Shown: positions 33,032-42,052 of the stretch, one piece after another
How the letters are laid out: each line of letters begins with the position of its first letter
Position numbering within the stretch: the stretch's first letter is position 1
Source: an uncultured Mediterranea sp.
GTDB lineage: Bacteria; Bacteroidota; Bacteroidia; Bacteroidales; Bacteroidaceae
DNA: 51,309 nt
Assembly: GCF_902493215.1 (NCBI RefSeq)
Contig: NZ_CABUOL010000022.1
Span: forward strand, 1-51,309
Reading direction: 5' to 3'
Notes under the pieces: model-generated
The model's input: the letters and a program-made list of their open reading frames with translations, nothing else
Databases searched by the model: none
Told to the model about the DNA's origin: nothing
Made by a program: the position numbers and the translations under genes

Positions 33032-34699
33032 CTAAAGCATGGCCAACAGAATCATTTGACCGGCAATGATACGCAGGAACATGGACAGCGGGTATACGGT
33101 AGAGTAACCAACTGCAGCTGCATCGTTACCCGATACCACCTGATTGGCATAGGCCAGTGCGGGGGGATCTGTATTACTACCGGCGATAAGACCCATCAGA
33201 GTGAAGTAGTTGACCTTGAAATAAAGACGTGCTACGGCACCGATGATAAGCAATGGAATGACTGTAATGAGGAAACCGTAGCCTACATACAATAAACCGT
33301 CTCCATGTACTACCGTTTGTACGAAATGCTCACCGGCCTCTATACCTACACTTGCCAAAAAGAGTACAATACCTATTTCGCGCAACATCAGATTGGCACT
33401 CATTGTGGTATAGGTTACCAGTTTCAATTTGTGTCCGAAACGTCCGATGAGGATGGCTACTACCAGCGGACCGCCGGCCAGACCCAGTTTTACGGGAGTA
33501 GGCATACCCGGGAAGGCGATGGGCAGACTACCCAATATGATACCCATAAAGATACCGACAAAGATTGTGACGATGTTCGGAGTGTCCAGACGTTTCAACT
33601 GATTGCCCAATACGCCTGCTACCCGTTCTACTGCATCTTGTTGGCCTACGACCATAACACGGTCACCTACCTGAAGAACCAGATTCGGATCGGCAAACAG
33701 GTCCATACCCGAACGGTTCACGCGGGTCACGTTGACACCATACATGCTGCGGAAGTGCATACTTCCCAGTTTCTTTCCGTTTATTTCCGACTTGGTGACC
33801 AGAATTCGTCGGGAAACCATCGGCATGTCTTGTTTTTCCCAGTCTACTTGAATTTCTTTACCGATGAAAGCTGTGATGGCCTCAGCATCTTCTTCAGAGC
33901 AGACAATGAATAATTGGTCTCCAGTATAAAACACCGTTTCATGATTGGGAATGCTGACATGACCTTCGTGGCGAATACGTGAACAGACAAACGGACGTCC
34001 CAGGAAGTCTTTCACCTGCAGCAGTGTCTTGCCGTTGATGGATTCATTACGTACCTCCAGATGCATGTTGTGGGGTTTGTGCTTCGTGTCATTGTCCTGT
34101 ACCTTGATTTGTTCATCTTCTTTGGCAAGTGAAATGCGGAAGATGTAACGGATGGCAATGATGGAACCGATGATACCTACTACGCCGAGCGGATAAGCGC
34201 AGGCATAGCCCAGGGCGATAGGTTCGCCGGTATAGTTCAGCTGGTTCAGGGCTTCCTGGGCGGCACCAAGACCAGGGGTGTTGGTGACGGCACCATACAG
34301 GATACCAATCATCATAGGCAGTTCTACACGTCCGTTAGCCAAAAAGTAGATGGCCAAGGTCACTACAATGTTCAGCAAAACAATGCCAACCGCCAATAAG
34401 TTGAGAGTCATTCCTCCCTTTTTGAAAGAAGAGAAGAAAGAAGGACCTACCTGCAGACCTATACAGAATACAAACAGGATGAGGCCGAATTCACGAAGGA
34501 AGTGCAGGATGTGAATTTCTCCTGTAAATCCAAAATGACCCATCAGAATGCCGGTAAAGAGTACGAACGTGACTCCCAAGGACACTCCGAAGAATTTGAT
34601 TTTGCCTAATAATACGCCCAGCGATATGACAAAGGCATAAAGGCATACGATGTGGGCAACCGATGCCGGATCCCACAACAAGCTTTCTAACCAATTCAT
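33032..34699 (-). CDS. AspT/YidE-type putative transporter with TrkA-C domains
   Basis: 555 residues. Two halves of about five to six helices each flank two soluble RCK_C/TrkA-C domains (about 205-290 and 295-380; for example GKTLLQVKDFLGRPFVCSRI and GKKLGSMHFRSMYGVNVTRVNRSGMDL). The halves share the duplicated YidE/YbjL motifs GYACAYPLGVVGIIG and GYSTVYPLSMFLRI. Members include aspartate:alanine exchangers; substrate here is unknown. The frame is open to 34774, but the promoter at 34744-34775 overlaps that extension, so MNWLESLLWDP at 34699 is the start. It is divergent from mutA. Confidence 0.88.
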   Translation of the reverse strand: MNWLESLLWDPASVAHIVCLYAFVISLGVLLGKIKFFGVSLGVTFVLFTGILMGHFGFTGEIHILHFLREFGLILFVFCIGLQVGPSFFSSFKKGGMTLNLLAVGIVLLNIVVTLAIYFLANGRVELPMMIGILYGAVTNTPGLGAAQEALNQLNYTGEPIALGYACAYPLGVVGIIGSIIAIRYIFRISLAKEDEQIKVQDNDTKHKPHNMHLEVRNESINGKTLLQVKDFLGRPFVCSRIRHEGHVSIPNHETVFYTGDQLFIVCSEEDAEAITAFIGKEIQVDWEKQDMPMVSRRILVTKSEINGKKLGSMHFRSMYGVNVTRVNRSGMDLFADPNLVLQVGDRVMVVGQQDAVERVAGVLGNQLKRLDTPNIVTIFVGIFMGIILGSLPIAFPGMPTPVKLGLAGGPLVVAILIGRFGHKLKLVTYTTMSANLMLREIGIVLFLASVGIEAGEHFVQTVVHGDGLLYVGYGFLITVIPLLIIGAVARLYFKVNYFTLMGLIAGSNTDPPALAYANQVVSGNDAAAVGYSTVYPLSMFLRIIAGQMILLAML

Positions 34700-34743
34700 A
34701 GTATCTCTATTTCTTACATCTATTATTTTAAAAAATGAGTGCG

Positions 34744-34775
34744 CAAAATTACTTAATAAAGCTATTATAGCCAAA
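34744..34775 (-). promoter_or_regulatory. Consensus promoter of the AspT/YidE-type gene
   Basis: On the minus strand TTTG (34775-34772) is followed after 20 bp by TAATTTTG (34751-34744). Both elements and the spacing match the Bacteroidales consensus. The start of transcription would be near 34737, giving a leader of about 38 nt. Confidence 0.8.
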
Positions 34776-34875
34776 GTTTTTTATCTATTTTTCCATTTTG
34801 CTATGTGGACTTGACACTTGTTTAGCATGCCGTGCGAAATTTCGCTAAAATAAATGGTCTTTCAATTGATTTTTC

Positions 34876-34883
34876 TATATTTG
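34876..34883 (+). promoter_or_regulatory. Putative -7 element of mutAB
   Basis: TATATTTG matches TAnnTTTG, 57 bp before the mutA start. No good TTG lies 19-21 bp upstream. Confidence 0.55.
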
Positions 34884-34939
34884 CATGTCTATTGACGACA
34901 AAATGAATTGTATTCATCATATTAATTTTTTAATAAACT

Positions 34940-36811
34940 ATGGCAGACAGTAAAGAAAAACTCTTCTCGGACTTTTCTCCTGTTACCACCGAACAGTGGA
35001 TGGAGAAAGTGACAGCCGACCTGAAAGGCGCTGATTTTGAGAAGAAACTCGTTTGGAAGACAAACGAAGGATTCAAAGTGAAACCTTTCTACCGTAAGGA
35101 GGACCTCGAAGGACTGAAGACTACTGATGCGCTTCCCGGCGAATTTCCTTATTTGAGAGGTAACAAGAAAGACAACAATGAGTGGCTGGTACGTCAGGAA
35201 ATCAGAGTAGACGATGCGAAGGAAGCCAATGCCAAAGCTTTGGATATCCTGAACAAAGGAATTGATTCTTTGTCGTTCCATGTAAAGGCCAAGGAACTGA
35301 ATGCCGCCTATCTGGAAACGTTGCTCGAGGGCATTTGTGCAGAATGTGTCGAATTGAACTTCTCTACCTGTCAGGGACATGTCGTGGAACTGGCCAATCT
35401 GTTGGTTGAGTATTTCCAGAAGAAGGGATATGACCTGAACAAGTTGCATGGCTCCATCAACTTCGACTATCTGAACAAGATGCTGGCCAAGGGTAAGGAG
35501 AAGGGTAGCTTGGTAGATACGGCAAAGGCGTTGATTGCCGCTACAGCTGCTCTGCCCGAATATCGTGTCATCAATGTCAATGCGTTGACTTTGAACAATG
35601 CAGGTGCCTATATCTATCAGGAACTGGGATATGCGTTGGCATGGGGTAATGAATATATGAACCAATTGACCGAAGCTGGTATTCCCGCTGCGACGGTTGC
35701 CAAGAAAATTAAGTTTAATTTTGGTATCAGTTCCAATTACTTCCTGGAAATTGCCAAGTTCCGTGCCGGCCGTATGTTGTGGGCCGATATCGTGAATTCG
35801 TATCTGGCCGAAGGCGACTGTAAGTGTGCTGCGCAGATGAAGATACATGCTGAAACATCTTCTTTCAACCTGACAGTTTTTGATTCGTATGTGAACCTGC
35901 TCCGTACGCAGACCGAAGCCATGAGTGCTGCTATTGCAGGCGTTGATTCTATGACAGTAGTTCCGTTCGACAAGGCTTATGAGACTCCGAATGATTTCTC
36001 CGAGCGTCTGGCACGCAATCAGCAGTTGTTGCTGAAAGAGGAATCTCACTTCGATAAAGTGATTGACCCGGCTGCCGGTTCCTATTATATTGAGAACCTG
36101 ACGGTATCCATTGCCAAGCAGGCTTGGGATTTGTTCCTGGCTGTTGAGGATGAAGGTGGTTTCTATGCGGCAGTGAAGGCCGGCAAGGTACAGGAAGCTG
36201 TGAATGCCAGCAACAAGGCGCGTCACGAGGCAGTGGCCAAGCGTAAGGAGATTCTGTTGGGTACCAACCAGTATCCTAACTTCACCGAGCTGGCTGGCGA
36301 AAAGCGTCCGTTGGAAGCTGTTTGCTGCTGTGGTGGCGGGCACCATGATACTTGCGAAAAGGATGTTCCTTCTTTGAATTTCGACCGTGCCGCCAGCGAA
36401 TTCGAGGCTCTGCGTCTGCAGACCGAAACTTCCGGCAAGCGTCCGAAAGCATTCATGTTGACGATTGGTAACCTGGCTATGCGTCAGGCACGTGCACAGT
36501 TCTCCTGCAACTTCCTGGCTTGCGCCGGATACGAAGTGGTGGACAACCTGGGCTTCTCTACTGTAGAAGAAGGCGTTGAAGCTGCTGTAGCTGCAAAGGC
36601 CGACATTGTAGTACTCTGCTCGAGCGATGACGAATATGCTGAGTATGCAGTTCCCGCATTCAAGGCTTTGAATGGCCGTGCCATGTTCATCGTTGCCGGA
36701 GCTCCTGCCTGCATGGACGAACTGAAGGCTGCCGGTATCGAGAATTTCATCCATGTTCGTGTCAACGTGCTGGAAACCCTGAAAGAATACAACGCTAAAC
36801 TTTTGAAGTAA
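34940..36811 (+). CDS. mutA: Methylmalonyl-CoA mutase small (beta) subunit
   Basis: 623 residues. An N-terminal partial TIM barrel (about 20-440, with FSTCQGHVVELANLL, LEIAKFRAGRMLWADIV and KVIDPAAGSYYIENLT) is followed by a C-terminal flavodoxin-like domain (about 490-620). The latter lacks the DxHxxG B12-ligand motif, as expected for the non-catalytic subunit. It pairs with MutB to interconvert succinyl-CoA and methylmalonyl-CoA in propionate formation. The stop is one base before the mutB start. The linker contains a compact Cys/His cluster, CCCGGGHHDTC (C462-C464, H468, H469, C472), that I do not expect as a family feature. Confidence 0.95.
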   Translation: MADSKEKLFSDFSPVTTEQWMEKVTADLKGADFEKKLVWKTNEGFKVKPFYRKEDLEGLKTTDALPGEFPYLRGNKKDNNEWLVRQEIRVDDAKEANAKALDILNKGIDSLSFHVKAKELNAAYLETLLEGICAECVELNFSTCQGHVVELANLLVEYFQKKGYDLNKLHGSINFDYLNKMLAKGKEKGSLVDTAKALIAATAALPEYRVINVNALTLNNAGAYIYQELGYALAWGNEYMNQLTEAGIPAATVAKKIKFNFGISSNYFLEIAKFRAGRMLWADIVNSYLAEGDCKCAAQMKIHAETSSFNLTVFDSYVNLLRTQTEAMSAAIAGVDSMTVVPFDKAYETPNDFSERLARNQQLLLKEESHFDKVIDPAAGSYYIENLTVSIAKQAWDLFLAVEDEGGFYAAVKAGKVQEAVNASNKARHEAVAKRKEILLGTNQYPNFTELAGEKRPLEAVCCCGGGHHDTCEKDVPSLNFDRAASEFEALRLQTETSGKRPKAFMLTIGNLAMRQARAQFSCNFLACAGYEVVDNLGFSTVEEGVEAAVAAKADIVVLCSSDDEYAEYAVPAFKALNGRAMFIVAGAPACMDELKAAGIENFIHVRVNVLETLKEYNAKLLK

Positions 36812-36812
36812 G

Positions 36813-38960
36813 ATGAGAAAAGATTTTAAAAACTTAGATATATATGCCAATTTCAAGCCCGTCAATGGTGCTGAATGGCAGAAGGCTAACGGCATTGAGG
36901 CTGATTGGAAGACGCCGGAACACATCAATGTGAAGCCTGTTTATACCAAAGAAGACCTTGAAGGAATGGAGCATCTGGACTTTGCTGCCGGTATTCCTCC
37001 TTATCTGCGTGGCCCGTACTCAGTAATGTACACCCTGCGTCCCTGGACAATCCGTCAGTATGCAGGTTTCTCTACGGCCGAAGAATCGAATGCGTTCTAT
37101 CGCCGTAATCTGGCTTCCGGTCAGAAAGGTTTGTCTGTAGCCTTCGACTTGGCTACGCACCGCGGTTACGACCCCGACAACGAACGTGTAGTGGGTGACG
37201 TTGGTAAGGCCGGTGTATCCATCTGCTCGCTGGAGAACATGAAGGTTCTGTTCGATGGTATTCCCTTGAACAAGATGTCCGTGTCCATGACGATGAACGG
37301 TGCCGTGCTGCCCGTCATGGCGTTCTATATCAATGCCGGTCTGGAGCAGGGTGCCAAGCTTGAAGAAATGGCCGGCACCATCCAGAACGATATTCTGAAG
37401 GAATTCATGGTGCGCAATACCTATATCTACCCGCCTGCATTCTCCATGAAGATTATTTCCGACATCTTTGAATATACTTCGCAGAAGATGCCGAAGTTCA
37501 ACTCCATCTCCATCTCCGGTTACCACATGCAGGAAGCTGGTGCTACGGCAGATATCGAGTTGGCTTATACCCTGGCCGACGGTCTGGAATACCTCCGTGC
37601 CGGTGTGGGTGCCGGACTGGACATCGATGCTTTTGCACCGCGTCTGTCTTTCTTCTGGGCCATCGGTACCAACCACTTCATGGAAATTGCCAAGATGCGT
37701 GCCGCACGTATGTTGTGGGCCAAGATTGTAAAGCAGTTCAATCCGAAGAACCCGAAATCACTGGCTTTGCGTACGCACTCTCAGACTTCCGGTTGGTCAT
37801 TGACCGAGCAGGATCCGTTCAACAACGTAGGCCGTACCTGTATCGAGGCTATGGCAGCTGCATTGGGACATACGCAGTCTCTGCACACCAACGCCCTCGA
37901 CGAGGCCATCGCCCTGCCGACCGACTTCTCTGCACGTATCGCGCGTAATACGCAGATCTATATTCAGGAAGAGACCAATATCTGTAAGAACGTTGACCCG
38001 TGGGGTGGTTCCTACTATGTAGAGTCGCTGACCAACGAGATTGCCCACAAGGCATGGGAGCACATCCAGGAAATCGAGAAGCTGGGCGGTATGGCCAAGG
38101 CTATCGAAACTGGTATCCCCAAGATGCGTATCGAAGAGGCTGCCGCACGTACGCAGGCCCGTATCGACAGCGGTGCGCAGACCATTGTCGGTGTGAACAA
38201 GTACCGCCTCGAGAAGGAAGCTCCGATTGATATCCTTGAGATTGACAATACGGCCGTTCGTCAGGAACAGTTGGAGAACCTGAAGCGTCTGAAGGAAGGA
38301 CGTAATCAGGCAGAAGTGGACAAAGCACTGGACGCCATTACCGAATGTGTGAAGACAGGCAAGGGCAACTTGCTGGAACTGGCTGTTGAGGCTGCCCGTG
38401 TTCGCGCTACTTTGGGAGAAATCTCGTATGCTTGCGAGAAAGTTGTAGGACGTTATAAAGCAGTAATCAGAACTATTTCAGGCGTGTATTCATCAGAAAG
38501 TAAGAGCGATGCAGACTTCGCCAAGGCATGTGAACTCTGCGAGAAGTTTGCCAAGAAGGAAGGCCGTCAGCCCCGTATCATGATTGCCAAGATGGGTCAG
38601 GACGGTCACGACCGTGGTGCGAAGGTAGTAGCAACCGGTTATGCCGACTGTGGTTTCGACGTAGATATGGGACCTTTGTTCCAGACTCCGGCCGAGGCTG
38701 CCCGTGAGGCTGTCGAGAACGACGTACATGTAGTAGGTGTATCTTCACTGGCTGCCGGTCATAAGACTTTGATTCCGCAAATCATTGCAGAGTTGAAGAA
38801 GCTGGGCCGTGAGGATATTGTAGTGATAGCCGGTGGTGTAATCCCTGCACAAGACTATGACTTCCTGTACAAGGCTGGTGTGGCTGCTATCTTTGGTCCT
38901 GGTACTTCTGTGGCCAAGGCTGCTTGTCAGATTCTGGATATCCTGTTGGATGAAGAATAA
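36813..38960 (+). CDS. mutB: Methylmalonyl-CoA mutase large (alpha) subunit
   Basis: 715 residues, the usual length. The substrate barrel (about 50-560) includes RGPYSVMYTLRPWTIRQYAGF, the CoA-channel and active-site segment. The C-terminal B12-binding domain carries DGHDRG with the cobalt-ligand histidine H599, followed by the conserved SLAAGH and GGVIP loops. It performs the adenosylcobalamin-dependent rearrangement between (R)-methylmalonyl-CoA and succinyl-CoA. It is co-transcribed with mutA and ends at a strong terminator. Epimerase and methylmalonyl-CoA decarboxylase genes are not in the window. Confidence 0.97.
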   Translation: MRKDFKNLDIYANFKPVNGAEWQKANGIEADWKTPEHINVKPVYTKEDLEGMEHLDFAAGIPPYLRGPYSVMYTLRPWTIRQYAGFSTAEESNAFYRRNLASGQKGLSVAFDLATHRGYDPDNERVVGDVGKAGVSICSLENMKVLFDGIPLNKMSVSMTMNGAVLPVMAFYINAGLEQGAKLEEMAGTIQNDILKEFMVRNTYIYPPAFSMKIISDIFEYTSQKMPKFNSISISGYHMQEAGATADIELAYTLADGLEYLRAGVGAGLDIDAFAPRLSFFWAIGTNHFMEIAKMRAARMLWAKIVKQFNPKNPKSLALRTHSQTSGWSLTEQDPFNNVGRTCIEAMAAALGHTQSLHTNALDEAIALPTDFSARIARNTQIYIQEETNICKNVDPWGGSYYVESLTNEIAHKAWEHIQEIEKLGGMAKAIETGIPKMRIEEAAARTQARIDSGAQTIVGVNKYRLEKEAPIDILEIDNTAVRQEQLENLKRLKEGRNQAEVDKALDAITECVKTGKGNLLELAVEAARVRATLGEISYACEKVVGRYKAVIRTISGVYSSESKSDADFAKACELCEKFAKKEGRQPRIMIAKMGQDGHDRGAKVVATGYADCGFDVDMGPLFQTPAEAAREAVENDVHVVGVSSLAAGHKTLIPQIIAELKKLGREDIVVIAGGVIPAQDYDFLYKAGVAAIFGPGTSVAKAACQILDILLDEE

Positions 38961-38980
38961 TCGGAATCGATAAATGTTAA

Positions 38981-39019
38981 AAAACGGCGGAAGGCATTTG
39001 CATTTCCGCCGTTTTCTTT
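38981..39019 (+). terminator. Intrinsic terminator after mutB
   Basis: AAAACGGCGGAA (38981-38992) pairs perfectly with TTCCGCCGTTTT (39004-39015), followed by CTTTT. It isolates mutAB from the small RNA promoter just downstream. Confidence 0.9.
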
Positions 39020-39055
39020 TAATCTATGTTATAAAACATGCTTTTGAACTTTGTT

Positions 39056-39088
39056 TTTGGGGAAATTCCCATAAAACGAATACCTTTG
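39056..39088 (+). promoter_or_regulatory. Consensus promoter of a candidate small RNA
   Basis: TTTG (39056-39059) is followed after 21 bp by TACCTTTG (39081-39088). This is one of the best promoter matches in the window, yet no plus-strand gene begins within the next 600 bp. It feeds the short transcript described at 39095-39154. Confidence 0.75.
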
Positions 39089-39094
39089 CACTGT

Positions 39095-39154
39095 GTTTTT
39101 CATGGTATTAGATTTAAGGTTAACAAAGGTTGGGCTCAGCGGAGCCCTTTTTTT
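39095..39154 (+). ncRNA. Candidate 60-nt small RNA
   Basis: The predicted transcript runs from about 7 bp after the -7 element to a compact intrinsic terminator: GGGCTC (39132-39137), loop AGCG, GAGCCC (39142-39147), then seven T. The unstructured 5' part reads CATGGTATTAGATTTAAGG and then TTAACAAAGG. From memory this resembles a short multi-copy intergenic sequence family in Bacteroides genomes, but I cannot confirm that here. It could act as a trans-acting sRNA with the single-stranded 5' part as the seed. The ends are predictions, accurate to a few bases. Confidence 0.6.
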
Positions 39155-39177
39155 ATGCCCTTTCGTATGTTAGTGGA

Positions 39178-39576
39178 TTATTCATAAAGGTAGAACATGC
39201 GGTCCATCAGTTGCCATTTCTCGTCGGAAGTGGCGTTGGCTTCAGCTTGTTGGAAAATGGACATATAGGCTTCCCATTCTTCCTGGCGGGGAAGGGTGGC
39301 CAGACGTTTCATGGCACTGCTCCAGTCGAAGTCGAGCGGTGTCTCTACAATCATGAACAGGCGGTTTCCCAGAATATAGATTTCCATTTCAAGGATTCCT
39401 ACTTCACGGATGCCTTGGCGTATCTCGGGCCAAGCTTCTTCTTTACTATGCCTCTTGCGATACTCGGCAATCAGTTCGGGATTGTCTTTCAGGTCCAATG
39501 TCTGGCAATAACGTTTTACGGGTTGGTTGTAGCATTTTACGCGATAACCGGATTCTTTTTCAGAAATTGTTTCCAT
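39178..39576 (-). CDS. rhaM: L-rhamnose mutarotase family protein
   Basis: 132 residues; family members are about 104-115, so there is a short N-terminal extension before VKRYCQTLDLKDNPELIAEYRKRH. GIREVGILEMEIYILGNRLFMIVET and LATLPRQEEWEAYMSIFQ are signature segments of the RhaM/RhaU family, dimeric ferredoxin-like folds that interconvert alpha and beta anomers of rhamnose or related 6-deoxy sugars. It is cytoplasmic. No rhamnose or fucose catabolic gene accompanies it in the window, so it is an orphan. A -7 match, TACCTTTG, lies at 39616-39609 on this strand. Confidence 0.88.
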   Translation of the reverse strand: METISEKESGYRVKCYNQPVKRYCQTLDLKDNPELIAEYRKRHSKEEAWPEIRQGIREVGILEMEIYILGNRLFMIVETPLDFDWSSAMKRLATLPRQEEWEAYMSIFQQAEANATSDEKWQLMDRMFYLYE

Positions 39577-39608
39577 ATTGTTTTGACGGTTTGATGTTGA
39601 ATGATGTA

Positions 39609-39616
39609 CAAAGGTA
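39609..39616 (-). promoter_or_regulatory. Putative -7 element of rhaM
   Basis: The minus strand reads TACCTTTG, 33 bp before the start codon. No clear TTG -33 element is seen. Confidence 0.5.
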
Positions 39617-39658
39617 AGAATTTCTTGATTGATTCAGCCTTTGGAGAAAGTCGTTTTT

Positions 39659-39752
39659 CACCACAGATTACGCAGATTGTCACAGATTATCTGTTTATCC
39701 GTATGAGTTGGGGAGGAGAATAAATCTGTGCCAATCTGTGTAATCTGTGGTG
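39659..39752. repeat. CCACAGATTAC palindromic element, copy A
   Basis: A 30-bp left arm (39659-39688) beginning CACCACAGATTAC pairs with 39723-39752 with two mismatches, across a 34-base loop. Each arm itself contains three CACAGATT-like subrepeats. A second copy of the same family is at 43465-43554. It lies between divergent rhaM and topB, about 60 bp upstream of the topB -33 element. Confidence 0.8.
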
Positions 39753-39812
39753 AGTTATGAATAAGATAGGCTGCACCTCGGCAGTACAAAAGTTGAAAAC
39801 TCTGTTTTCCCC

Positions 39813-39844
39813 TTTTGTACTTCTCTCAGTTTGCACTATCTTTG
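39813..39844 (+). promoter_or_regulatory. Consensus promoter of topB
   Basis: TTTTG (39813-39817) is followed after 19 bp by TATCTTTG (39837-39844). Transcription would begin near 39851, about 15 nt before the ATG. Confidence 0.75.
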
Positions 39845-39865
39845 CCTGTCAAATAATAGAAGAAA

Positions 39866-42043
39866 ATGATAGTTTGTATTGCCGAAAAGCCTTCGGTGGC
39901 ACGCGATATTGCCGACGTGCTGGGAGCGAAGGAGAAGAAAGACGGATATATCGAAGGGAACGGGTATCAGGTGACGTGGACGTTCGGCCACCTCTGTACC
40001 CTGAAGGAACCGCATGAATATACCCCGAGCTGGAAGGCGTGGAGTCTGGGCAGCCTGCCCATGATACCGCCCCGTTTCGGCATCAAGCTCATCAGCAATC
40101 CTACCTACGAACGTCAGTTCCACGTCATCGAAGGACTGATGCAGAAAGCCGACATGATTATCAATTGCGGTGATGCCGGCCAGGAAGGAGAGCTCATTCA
40201 GCGGTGGGTGATGCAGAAGGCGGGAGCCAAATGCCCCGTGAAGCGCCTGTGGATATCTTCACTGACTGAAGAGGCCATTCGTGAAGGATTATCCAACCTG
40301 CGGGATGCCGCCGATTTCCAGCCTCTGTACGAAGCGGGCTTGAGCCGTGCCATCGGCGACTGGCTGTTGGGCATGAATGCCACGCGCCTGTACACCATGA
40401 AGTACGGGCAGAACCGTCAGGTGCTTTCCATCGGGCGGGTGCAGACGCCTACGCTAGCTCTTATCGTGAACCGCCAGCTGGAGATTCAGAACTTTGTGCC
40501 CAAGCAGTACTGGGTGCTCAATACCGTTTACCGCGATACTACTTTCTCGGCCCTCATCCGCAAGAGCGACGAAGAGCTGGCACTGGAAGCAGAGAAGCAG
40601 AAGGAAGCCCTGGCCGCTGGCAAGAAGCCCAAGAAGGAGGAAGAGAACCGTGGTATAGACCCCATAACCGACTGCACGAGAGGCGAGGAGCTGCTGGCAC
40701 GCATCAAGGATGTGCCGTTTACCGTTACCTCTGTGACGAAGAAGGAGGGGCGTGAAGCACCGCTCCGCCTTTTCGACCTGACCTCCCTGCAGGTGGAGTG
40801 CAACAAGAAGTTTGCCTACTCGGCCGACGACACGCTGAAGACTATCCAGTCGCTCTATGAGAAGAAGGTCACTACTTATCCTCGTGTAGATACGACCTTC
40901 TTGAGCGATGACATCTATCCTAAGTGTCCCTCCATTCTGAAGGGGTTGCGGGGCTATGAGACCTGGACCTCGCCGCTGGAGGGAACCACCCTGACGAAGT
41001 CGAAGAAAGTGTTCGACAATTCGAAAGTCACGGACCACCATGCCATTATCCCTACCGGCCAGCCTCCGGTCAACCTCACCGATGTAGAACGACGGGTGTT
41101 CGACCTCATTGCCCGTCGCTTCATCGCCGTGTTCTATCCCGACTGCCGTTTTTCGACTACGACCGTTATGGGTGAGGCGGATAGCGTGGAGTTCAAGACA
41201 TCCGGCCGGCAGATACTCGATCCGGGCTGGCGGGTGGTGTTCACGGCCAATGCCTCCGCTCAGGAAGGAAGCGGCGATGAGGGGAATAAAGAGAACAGTG
41301 AAGAAGACCGTGTGCTGCCTGCCTTCGTCAAGGGAGAGAACGGTCCCCACGTGCCCGAACTCGTGGAGAAATGGACGCAACCTCCGCGCCCCTACACCGA
41401 AGCAACCCTGCTCCGTGCCATGGAAACCGCCGGCAAGCTGGTGGACAACGACGAGCTGCGCGACGCCCTGAAGGAAAACGGTATCGGCCGTCCTTCCACC
41501 CGTGCCGCCATTATCGAGACCTTGTTCAAACGTAACTATATCCGCAAGGAGAAGAAGAACCTGATAGCTACCCCCACGGGTGTGGAGCTGATTCAAACTA
41601 TTCACGAGGAACTGTTGAAGAGTGCCGAACTGACGGGTATCTGGGAAAAGAAGCTGCGCGAGATAGAACGCCGCACGTATGATGCCTCTCGTTTCTTGGA
41701 AGAACTGAAGCAGATGGTGGCTGAGATTGTGACCAGTGTCCTGTCGGACAACAGCAACCGCCACATTACGGTACAGGTGCCTCCTGTAGCGGGTAAGGTT
41801 GCGCGTAATACTTCCACTTCCGACGATCAGCCGAAGAAGGAACCCCGTAAGCGCTCGCCCCGCAAGAAGAAGACCGAGGCTGCCGATGCCGGAACAGTTC
41901 CGGCTCCTGCGGCGCAGGCCGATGAATGGGTGGGGCGTCCGTGTCCCTTGTGCGGCAAGGGTACCATTATCAAAGGAAAAACGGCTTACGGTTGCTCCGA
42001 GTGGCGCAATGGTTGTACCTTCCGTAAGCCGTTCGATGCTTGA
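39866..42043 (+). CDS. topB: DNA topoisomerase III (type IA)
   Basis: 725 residues. The N-terminal Toprim domain (IVCIAEKPSVARDIADVLGA, then NCGDAGQEGELI with acidic metal ligands) is followed by the type IA core. The catalytic tyrosine is Y338 in TTYPRVDT. A lysine/proline-rich linker (about 645-690) leads to a C-terminal zinc-ribbon-like domain, CPLCGKG...C...C (residues about 695-720). It relaxes or decatenates DNA by single-strand passage. Chromosomal Bacteroidetes copies have this length. It is convergent with the M20 peptidase gene; the stops are 9 bp apart. Confidence 0.95.
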   Translation: MIVCIAEKPSVARDIADVLGAKEKKDGYIEGNGYQVTWTFGHLCTLKEPHEYTPSWKAWSLGSLPMIPPRFGIKLISNPTYERQFHVIEGLMQKADMIINCGDAGQEGELIQRWVMQKAGAKCPVKRLWISSLTEEAIREGLSNLRDAADFQPLYEAGLSRAIGDWLLGMNATRLYTMKYGQNRQVLSIGRVQTPTLALIVNRQLEIQNFVPKQYWVLNTVYRDTTFSALIRKSDEELALEAEKQKEALAAGKKPKKEEENRGIDPITDCTRGEELLARIKDVPFTVTSVTKKEGREAPLRLFDLTSLQVECNKKFAYSADDTLKTIQSLYEKKVTTYPRVDTTFLSDDIYPKCPSILKGLRGYETWTSPLEGTTLTKSKKVFDNSKVTDHHAIIPTGQPPVNLTDVERRVFDLIARRFIAVFYPDCRFSTTTVMGEADSVEFKTSGRQILDPGWRVVFTANASAQEGSGDEGNKENSEEDRVLPAFVKGENGPHVPELVEKWTQPPRPYTEATLLRAMETAGKLVDNDELRDALKENGIGRPSTRAAIIETLFKRNYIRKEKKNLIATPTGVELIQTIHEELLKSAELTGIWEKKLREIERRTYDASRFLEELKQMVAEIVTSVLSDNSNRHITVQVPPVAGKVARNTSTSDDQPKKEPRKRSPRKKKTEAADAGTVPAPAAQADEWVGRPCPLCGKGTIIKGKTAYGCSEWRNGCTFRKPFDA

Positions 42044-42052
42044 CCAGTCTGT

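Noticed and set aside
39757..40017. 86-codon frame overlapping the start of topB
   Set aside because: It overlaps the strong topB N-terminal Toprim motif in another frame and begins before the topB promoter. It shows no coding character of its own.
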